Positions 56,541-64,000 of a stretch of DNA of 64,000 nt are shown here, piece after piece. Positions within the stretch are counted from its first letter, which is position 1, and every line of letters begins with the position of its first letter. Both the position numbers and the translations under genes were made by a program. Source of the DNA: Schistocerca nitens (lineage: Eukaryota > Arthropoda > Insecta > Orthoptera > Acrididae); NCBI RefSeq assembly GCF_023898315.1, contig NC_064622.1, positions 164,010,178 to 164,074,177 on the forward strand, read 5' to 3'. Below the pieces are notes generated by a model. The model saw nothing but the letters and a program-made list of their open reading frames with translations. It made no database searches and was not told the DNA's origin.

Positions 56541-56867
56541 CCTAAATATAAATCAAACGTGTCAGTGGCAAATAATAAAAAAATTTTAACGCTGCAACCA
56601 AGACTACTTGTTCCTTCGTACTGATTGCTGTACCAACCCCGTTATGAACGGGAAAATATTTTAGGATTATATGCTTGTGTCATTATCCTTTACTCGCCCC
56701 CTTTCGTTTGTACCTATAAGATGCTATCAGGAAGTTCCCGTTCGAAGATCGTACAGTTCTAAATCGGTATGCCAGTCAGGCAAAACCGCCGTGAGCACTG
56801 AGGGGATCCTGCCGACGACGCACCAGAGGGGAAGATAATGGTTTGATAAAACACGGTGTTCTACTGC
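56541..56867. other. unassigned
   Basis: Nothing recognised. Confidence 0.35.
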
Positions 56868-57035
56868 ATAGCCGCGCGGTCTAGGGCACATTTCCACGGT
56901 TCGCGCGGCTCCCTCCCCCCGTTGGAGGTTCGAGTCTTCCCACGGCCATGAGCGTAAGTTAGTTTGATTGTGTGTGGCCCTAGGAACCGATTACCTCAGC
57001 AGTTTGGTCCCATAGAAACTTACCACAAATTTCCA
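56868..57035 (+). mobile_element. SINE D
   Basis: CATAGCCGCGCGGTCTAGGG head, TTGGAGGTTCGAGTCTTCCC B box, and tail ACCTCAGCAGTTTGGTCCCA followed by TTACCACAAATTTCCAATTT. Part of the middle is missing. Confidence 0.82.
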
Positions 57036-57400
57036 ATTTCCAGTTTCTGCTGCGTATAGAAGTCGTAATTACCTGATGCACATCCTCGTTCGACAGGAAT
57101 CGTCGACCCTTTACAGCCTTTTTTAAGGGTCCGCGGGCGTGACATACGCTAGTGGAAAGATCAGGACTGTAGGCGGGTGCTCGAACGTCACCTACTTGAG
57201 TTGGCGTAACTTTCACGTTACATCGTTTGCCATCTGGGGACATGTTATGAAGCAGCAACACATCTTGTCGCGCAGCATGCAACAATGGTGGTTTTCGATA
57301 GACAAGATGTCTCACACCTCTCTTGAGTGGCTGTTTACCGGTGTTTGTCCTTCAGCAACCAAGAAAAGAATGATAGCACGTTGGTTCTGTTCGGACACAT
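57036..57400 (-). mobile_element. mariner fragment, C-terminal
   Basis: The minus strand reads APAYSPDLSTSVCHARGPLK then KAVKGRRFLSNEDVHQVITT, matching the mariner Y-S-P-D-L-A-P ... F-G-P-L-K-x-A-L-x-G-x-R-F segment. The SINE D lies at its C-terminal end. Confidence 0.75.
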
Positions 57401-57534
57401 TTGTTAGTTAATGTCGCCGTAGTTCACATTCCCGCATTGACCGCACTCACGTCGAAAAGACACGAATGCCACATTAGTCCCTTGTCTACATGCCGCTTGA
57501 GAGTTGCCCTCTATATATCTAACACCGTATATAT

Positions 57535-58290
57535 TCATCATCATCAGTGTTCTGCCTAAAGGCAGGTTTTCACATGGTAGTTCTCCAGGCTGTCCGGTGT
57601 TCTGCCATCCTCTTCAGGTCTGCATAATTTCCTCTTCCCTTTATGTCATCACCTTGTATCTCCTTCTTCCTCTCAGTCTTCTCCCACAAACCAATCCTTC
57701 CAAAGCATCTGCTAACAAGCACTCCCTTCTCAATGAATGTCCCAAACAGTTCTTTTTCCTTCCTCTTACAACCTTCAGCAGACATCTTCTCTCACCAACC
57801 CTTTCCAATACTCTTTCATTACTCACTCTTTCCATCCAGCTTATTCTCTCCATTCTCCTCCACATCCACATCTCAAATGCTTCTAAACTTTTTTCATCCT
57901 CTCGTCTCAGCGTCCATGTTTCTGCCCCATATAGTGCCGCACTCCAGACAAAACATTTGCCAAGCCTTTTTCTTAGACCTTTATCTAAATTGCCACAAAA
58001 GGGTCTCCTATTTCTGTTGAATGCCTCCTTCGCTATGGCAGTTCGAATTTGCACCTGCTAGTGACATCTCAAGTGTTCAGTTGTTCTGCTTCCAAGATAT
58101 TTAAATATACTTACTTGGCTAATGGTAGATTGTCCTATTTTAATATTGGACAGTCTGTGTCTTGTACTGATGACCATACTCTTTGTTTTTGCTGTGTTTA
58201 TTTGCATCCCATATTCCACACAAGCTTCATTCAGATCTTTCAGCATGTTATTCACTGTCCGCTCACTTTCTGCCACCAGTACCATGTCAT
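57535..58290 (-). mobile_element. RTE-like LINE, 3' part
   Basis: The minus strand encodes MVLVAESERTVNNMLKDLNE (58,285), KTKSMVISTRHRLSNIKIGQ, VSIFKYLGSRTTE (58,085), then KEAFNRNRRPFCGNLDKGLR, SAALYGAETWTLRREDEKSL (57,940), EAFEMWMWRRMERISWMERV and a basic C-terminus ending near 57,570. The 3' end is GGCAGAACACTGATGATGAT on minus. It is a different subfamily from 14,965-16,012. A small number of shifts breaks the frame. Confidence 0.9.
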
Positions 58291-58433
58291 CATACTATTG
58301 ACTGATTATTATTCAAACTTTGTCCTGTCGGCTGACTAGATGAATATTATTTTACGCTACTGTGCACACCATCTTCTTACTCTGTTAACTATGTGTTGCA
58401 GTCATGAACGTAGCTTCCCACTCACCGCAGTAA

Positions 58434-58635
58434 TCGAGCGAGGTAGCGCAGTGGCAACGCACACCGGATTCGCTTTCGGGAGGGCGCCGGTTCAACTCTC
58501 CGCTCGGCCTTCCAAATTCAGATTTTGCCCCGGTTCCCTAAATCTCCGGAACGCTGAAAAGGGCACGGCTGGTTTCCTGCCCCTCCTTTGATGGTCACGT
58601 CGTCGACGGGACGTTAAACTGTCAGCAACCTTCCT
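58434..58635 (+). mobile_element. SINE G variant
   Basis: CGAGCGAGGTAGCGCAGTGG head, GGTTCAACTCTCCGCTCGGC at the B-box region, then CGGTTCCCTAAATCTCCGGA, AAGGGCACGGCTGG and CGACGGGACGTTAAAC. Confidence 0.8.
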
Positions 58636-58665
58636 TATTTATCTCACCGTTTTCGGTAAATGTGT

Positions 58666-58858
58666 GCCGGCCGGTAGTGGCCGTGCGGTTCTAGGTGCTT
58701 CAGTCTGGAACCGCGTGACCGCTACGGTCGCAGGTTCGAATCCTGCCTCGGGCATGGATGTGTGTGATGTCCTTAGGTTAGTTAGGTTTAAGTAGTTCTA
58801 AGTTCTAGGGGACTAATGACCACAGATGTTAAGTCCCATAGTGCTCAGAGCCATTTTT
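58666..58858 (+). mobile_element. SINE A
   Basis: Duplication GGTAAATGTGT at 58,655-58,665 and 58,859-58,869. Confidence 0.95.
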
Positions 58859-58869
58859 GGTAAATGTGT

Positions 58870-59339
58870 GGTCTGATTCTAAAGAAGCAATTAGTTAATG
58901 GAATCTACGGTGCACGAAGATCTCATGTTATTGGTTTCCGTCAGTTGATGGAAGTTTTCGGACATGATTTCCTTCAGCCGACATTATTTTCCTTTGTGTT
59001 TGCTACTGCAGACTTATGATAGAGCTTACGGTGTGGTTTTAAGTAAGTGAAGCAGACAGTCTCTTACTTTGAATCTTTTTATTCGTGAAGCTATAATTAG
59101 TACTTTAATTTTAAGCTCTTTTTTGCGCGAGGTCGTGCTTTTTTCTACTGTCGCAAAAAAGGCACTATTAGGGGTGTTACACTATAATGAATAACAAATT
59201 CGTTTCTTCGAATAGCATGTCCACTTTTCTGCCTGGTCGCTGGAATGTGCTTCAACCGACATTTAACAACATTCATTTTAACCGGAACGTAAGCATCGAA
59301 TAAAATAAGGAATATTATTATGGCACTCAGACAACATGA
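58870..59339. other. unassigned
   Basis: AT-rich; nothing recognised. Confidence 0.35.
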
Positions 59340-59460
59340 AGTCTTACGATATGCGGCATCATGGCACCTTAAAACATTCGGTGGACCAGGATTCGAATCC
59401 AGATGCTTGTTCTTCGCTAGCAATGCTCTTACTAACGGAGTTATCCTGGGATGACTGACA
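59340..59460 (-). mobile_element. tRNA-like repeat, possibly related to repeat H
   Basis: On minus: TAACTCCGTTAGTAAGAGCA (A-box-like) and CTGGATTCGAATCCTGGTCC (B box), without the stem pairing expected of a working tRNA. No duplication seen. Confidence 0.5.
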
Positions 59461-60178
59461 ACATCCAGTCACACCTCAGAGTCTGCTGGGACCGCACTTC
59501 TCCTTTACAAACTACACAGAAACTACCTCGCTGGAGTAGCAGTCCCGGCAGGAAGGATATCGCAGTGGACTGGCTTGTTTCCCGTTATTACAGGAACACT
59601 GTCTAACTGGTAGAGCACGTCCATGCCCATCAGCCTGCATGTAGTTCGACACTCGCACCGTTCAAGAATAAATTTATCAATATCCAGAAAAAGAGCTTCA
59701 ATCTTGGTTATCTATAGTTTCCACGGGACGCATTTGTTCACAGGCATGAAACTGCACTGAAAAACTAGTTTTCTGAATGCGATTGCACTGATAAACTAGA
59801 CATTCTAACAAAATTTATTATGTAGTTTTTTTCCTTTAGCGCTAAAAAGCTGTCTGTTTAACCAACGTGTGGTTTACTTATTGAATTAGTCATCCTTCTA
59901 GTAGGTACAACACTACCGCCCTTCTGAATCTCGTTCATGGTCTTAAAACCAAAACATGGTGTACAGCGAAGGGTTCCTCGTAACACTGGCTCTCATCAGC
60001 CTCTCTCCAAACCTCCGCATCCAGGCCCCTCCCAGTTCGCTCGTATTTTCTAAAAAGCCCAATATGCTCAATAACTCAATTTTTGTTATTTTATCGGAAT
60101 TTTTGTTATTTTATCGGCATTGTCTGTGCGCAACAATAATTTGGTTGAAACTGGGAAGGGAGACAAGCAAAAATACAG
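59461..60178. other. unassigned
   Basis: No gene. A locally repeated TTTTTGTTATTTTATCGG occurs twice in tandem at 60,077-60,117. Confidence 0.4.
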
Positions 60179-60420
60179 AGTGAGGTGGCGCAGTCGTTAG
60201 CACACTGGACTCGCATTCGGGAGGACGACAGTTCAAACCCGCGTCCGACCATCAAACTTTAGGTTTTTCGTGATTTTCCTAAATCACTACAGGCTGATGC
60301 CGGGAGAATTCCTTTGAAAGGGCACGGCCGATTTCCTATCCCGTCTTTGAAACATTCAGAGCATGTGCTCTTTCTCTAATGCCCTCGATGTCGATATGAC
60401 GTTAAACCCTAATCTTCCTT
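60179..60420 (+). mobile_element. SINE G, best copy
   Basis: GTGAGGTGGCGCAGTCGTTA, CACACTGGACTCGCATTCGG, GGACGACAGTTCAAACCCGC (B box), AAATCACTACAGGCTGATGC, GAAAGGGCACGGCCGATTTC and GATATGACGTTAAACCCTAA. Confidence 0.88.
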
Positions 60421-62930
60421 CCTTCTTCCTTTGAAGATAAGCACTTAAAGATTAACTACTCTTGGCAAGGGTTCACAGGTTTGGTTTTGCTTAGGGCGAC
60501 CATGATAGCCTTTAAAAATAGTACTCAAAGTTTCATATGTAGTCGACTGCTTACTAGTTCACTTCATGCCAACGTAGCGGCCACTGCAGCTATAAAGTAC
60601 ACTCGTAAGAAGCCATAAAAATCATAACCAAAATCATGAAACCCTCATTGCACTTTAACTATAAACACGTTAGTTAACAGGTTGTTAGATGCGAGTTCTG
60701 AGCTCGTAGTGCAAATTGGTCTTCTGTATGCAATATCCCGTTGTTTGCCTACCCGTAAGCGCGAAATACCGAAGCTGTCGTTCTAGCGCCAAAAGGCCGA
60801 CGAAGGTCAGTGTTCGTATGCCACACAGCTACGTTATGCAGTGTTATTACGTAATGAGCTCTACTGTTTTTTTGGGTATCAGGAATTACGAACTACTGAT
60901 CATATCTGTATTCACGCATGAACTATGTTTCTTTGGTGACGGTACAAACGAACACGTTGGTTTAGCGAACGAAGAAGAAAACTAGGGGTCAGTGTCTCGT
61001 CGACCACAAGGTCTTGAGAGACACAAGCTCCGAATGGGGAACCGGAATAATCGGCCAATATGTAAGGAAGAGTACGTTGTGAGGAGTGTGACCAGGGGGA
61101 GTTAATGGGTGTACGAAAACTGCGGTCAGTGAAATTTTCGCTCAGTGTTCCTGGAAACTACTTACTAAGTCACGGCGTATCTGTACCTCGTGAGTCCTCT
61201 GCCACCCTGTCCGAGCCGCGTCGATGCCGCCGTGCAGATGATCAACAACGTAAACATCCTGCTGCCAGGAGAAGAATGCCACCACGATCGATATACCCTT
61301 CTACGATATGCCGTCTTACGTACACATATTTCACTGGTTCTAGTTGTCTCAACGCTTAAATTCTGCTTCTCTTTCTGTCGTGATATAAAAAATTGGCGAG
61401 GTTCCGTTTTTACCGACCGAGGTACTGAACCCTGAAAATTAATCGAAAAGTAGAGGCAAAACCGCGGCACGGTTTTCACAGAAAAATGTAAAAGATATAG
61501 CATTGATTATTCTAAAATAATGATGAATGTTCGTTGCGGTGCTGTGACGATTATTTTTCGCCTGTTGTCTATTCTTCACAGATCACAATACTTTCTTTTC
61601 CTGTGCTCCGAGTTTCCTCCAAACGAAACGCTCTTGCGTGTTTAGAAAGCGGTGACCCTGAAGGATTGCTAAGAGTGCAGCGGGTTACGCGCTGTTGACT
61701 CTTGGTGCGTGCCGTTGCACTGCGTCTTGTCGCGGTCACTGTGAGAATGCCCTGCTGGACGTCGTCAGCGGGCGTAGTGAGACGCCTGGGAAAGGCGAGT
61801 GGGCACTGCCTGGCTGCAGATAGCGGCTCGCCTCTGCAGACACTTGCCGAGTGCACCTGCCAACGAAGCCGTGTGCCTCCCAGCACCAGACCTTGACAAG
61901 CAGCTGCTAGGTGCAGAACACTGCAATGGCATCAACATTCGATAACAGCCTTATTATGAAAAACCTTATACATGTTAGGAATCCAGGTAGTGCATCATCT
62001 CGTTATACATGAAATGCCGTGCTGCATAATGGTGCCAGTAGATGGGGATGTGATGATTAATACGCCTGCTCCTGAGTATAAGGAACCAGCATCGCAGTAA
62101 GTCAGAAAAGCGATTCTTTGCGAGATCACGACGTAATATCCAGACGTGAAACCGTCTAGCTCCATTCTCTGTGATGGCACAAAGACTTAGTTAGTGCTTC
62201 GTGATAGTGAAGCCGCGGTAATAATAATCCGGCCACATTTTTTTCATTTTTGTATTTTCCGTTCTTAATGGGAACTGTAAGCTTTTTGAGATATATATCC
62301 TAGCGTCTTTTGAGCCAGATCCCAGAGAACTGGGGTTGGGACAGGTAGTTCCCAATTGGGAATATGTGGGACAGCACAGCTGCGCATGTACCTTTCACTC
62401 TTTGCACTCGGCTGCGAGACCTCATGGGACTATGCAGTTGTAGCCGTCGACCGTAACGAAGCTACTAACGCTCCACGGTCCCAGTTTTAGAGATGAACGT
62501 GAGCAGCGATTGTAACATCTCACAGAAGTTTATGTTCTTCGTTGACAAGGAGTGGGAGAAGGACGTTGTTAAAGCTAGTTCCAATGAATCTTGACATTCG
62601 CATGAACTGATGTAGAAGCCATGGAAAACAAATCAGGAAACCAGACGAGGATTTTAACAACACTGTTCCAAAATATTGGTCACTTTCCATTTCCTTTTCA
62701 CCTTAGTGTACTTGTATCTCCATCCCATGCTTCACAGTAATCTGTGCTGTTCGGAGCAGTAAACCCGCCTCTCGTCTTCCATGTTAATTTCAGAAAATAC
62801 TCAGCCTCTCCGTGCTGTCAAAGGTACATGACAGTAGTAATCACTACATGTTCATGTCACAGCAAATTCGAAACCATAATTAATTTCGAGCAGTTCTTGT
62901 GAAATGTTGTCATACGTTTTGTCCTAGCCA
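60421..62930. other. 2.5 kb without recognisable feature
   Basis: Includes a GC-richer part (61,140-61,330 and 61,560-61,900) with overlapping ORFs up to 112 codons on both strands and no domain. Could be unique host DNA; no gene is claimed. Confidence 0.35.
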
Positions 62931-62941
62931 TTGCATCCACT

Positions 62942-63139
62942 GCCGGCCGGAGAGGCCGAGCGGTTCTAGGCGCTTCAGTTAGGAACCGCGCGACCGCTAC
63001 GGTCGCAGGTTCGAATCCTGCCTCGGGCATGGATGTGTGTGATGTCCTTAGGTTAGTTAGGTTTAAGTAGTTCTAAGTTCTAGGGGACTGATGACCTCAG
63101 CTGTTAAGTCCCATAGTGCTCAGAGCCATTTGAACCATT
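62942..63139 (+). mobile_element. SINE A, full length
   Basis: Perfect duplication TTGCATCCACT at 62,931-62,941 and 63,140-63,150. One of the cleanest copies and useful as a local reference. Confidence 0.96.
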
Positions 63140-63264
63140 TTGCATCCACTTCTTCGTGTATACTGTTGCTATTGCTGACGAATATCCTACAATTTTTCTC
63201 ATTCTGCTAGTGGAACTGGCTCCATACTAGTAAATAAAATGGATGAGTAATTCATCTCTAATTC

Positions 63265-63375
63265 TTAAGACACCGTAAGACGGAAAGAAAAGAAACACCA
63301 CGAAGACTTTATGCAAATGGGATGGAAATAAGTAGATTTGATGTACATGTACAGACATTCAAATGATGTCAGTTT

Positions 63376-63419
<44 letters not shown>

Positions 63420-63966
63420 GAGCTTTATCAATTGAGCAAATGAATAATGCATTGCCCCAACTCTGGTTCTTACGCAAGTTGTTAGTCGGCTTAGAATTCA
63501 TTGATGGAGTTGTTGGATGTCCTCCTGAGGGACATCGTGGCAAATTCTGTCCAATTAGCACAATGGATTGTCCAAATCCCGAGCTGCTTGGAAGGCCTGA
63601 CCGTAAAACTGCAAACATCACAATTCGAGAGAGATCCGGCGATCTTGCTGGTCAAGGTAGCGTTTGGCAAGCATGGACACAAACAATAGAAACTCTCGCC
63701 ATGTGCAGGTAGGCATTATCTTGCAGAAATATAAGCTCAAGATGGCTTGAAATGAAGGGCAACAAAACGAGGCATAGAATATCGACGACGTACCGCTGCG
63801 CTGTGTCGGGCGCCGTGGATGACAGGCAGGTACGGCACTGCTGTGCACTGATTGACTGGATTAGAACTGGCTTCGGGATTGATGTCCAGCGAAGACATGT
63901 CTCGAGACACCCCCGCCCCTAGCAGCAGTGGCACACCATCCCGACTGTCGTCCGCCATACGGCCTG
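63265..63966 (-). mobile_element. Tc1-like transposon 3' part, interrupted at right by a SINE
   Basis: The minus strand encodes, in broken frames, a V-I-x-G-[AT]-x-x-A-x-x-Y-[VS]-like segment (63,800), PSKQLGIWTIHCANWTEFAT (decayed S-P-D-L-[ST]-P-I-E region near 63,590) and MSLRRTSNNSINEF (63,505), the usual short C-terminus of this Tc1 group. The trailer continues left to about 63,265 (GTACATGTACAGACATTCAA), with a long T run in between. Confidence 0.75.
63380..63413. repeat. poly(T) tract, about 34 nt
   Basis: Uninterrupted T run inside the Tc1-like trailer. Confidence 0.98.
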
Positions 63967-64000
63967 ACAAATGGTTCAAATGGCTCTGAGCACTTTGGGA
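63967..64000 (-). mobile_element. SINE A, tail only, cut by window edge
   Basis: AAATGGTTCAAATGGCTCTG at the right border; the rest lies outside. Confidence 0.9.

Noticed and set aside
61105-61896. Possible small genes in a GC-richer patch
   Set aside because: ORFs on both strands overlap, are under 115 codons and lack recognisable motifs, splice context or repeats of motif.
63380-63413. Poly(T) as the tail of a processed Tc1 transcript copy
   Set aside because: Tc1-like trailer sequence appears to continue on both sides of the T run, so it is not the end of the copy.

Overview
The window looks like nuclear DNA from an insect with a very large, repeat-rich genome, most likely an orthopteran (grasshopper or locust; Schistocerca is my best guess). 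The main reason is a tRNA-derived SINE of about 200 bp (called SINE A here). It occurs about 20 times, most copies have visible target-site duplications, and I recognise it from memory as typical of locust DNA. Around it lie LINEs of RTE-like and CR1/Jockey-like types, mariner and Tc1 transposons, a Penelope-like element, one solo LTR and several other tRNA-derived SINE families. No tRNA, rRNA, CRISPR or prokaryotic feature was found.

Layout. 1-20,250: dense transposon mosaic. It holds an RTE-like LINE 5' part at the left edge, a mariner with two nested SINEs (3.4-5.1 kb), a CR1-like LINE broken by six later arrivals (7.0-9.9 kb), three more LINE pieces (9.9-16 kb, one carrying a solo LTR), a CT/GT microsatellite (16.7 kb) and a Penelope-like element with a GIY-YIG endonuclease (19-20 kb). 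20,250-28,980: the one host-gene domain. It is free of recognisable transposons, CpG-rich in blocks, and ends in a long GC-rich coding exon (27,027-28,862, plus strand) closed by a consensus splice donor. 28,980-64,000: transposon mosaic again, presumably starting inside the first intron of that gene. It holds inverted-arm repeats, a Tc1 copy, a long CR1-like LINE (35.5-37.4 kb), a Tc1/mariner-type element with about 290-bp inverted ends (38.3-40.4 kb), an internally deleted mariner (52.7-53.3 kb) and a Tc1 copy cut by the right edge.

The only host protein-coding sequence I can support is the 612-codon exon. It encodes a low-complexity, Ser/Gly/Pro-rich, probably disordered N-terminal region that I cannot assign to a family. 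No later exon was found in the 35 kb downstream, which fits the long introns of giant insect genomes.

The most notable observations are: the transposon-free 8.7-kb block around the exon; a hairpin in the shared 3' domain of three SINE families with a compensatory base-pair change between families; a hybrid SINE joining one family's head to another's tail; and a several-layer nest of datable insertions. I found no convincing new biological system. Family names marked as recalled come from memory, not from a search.
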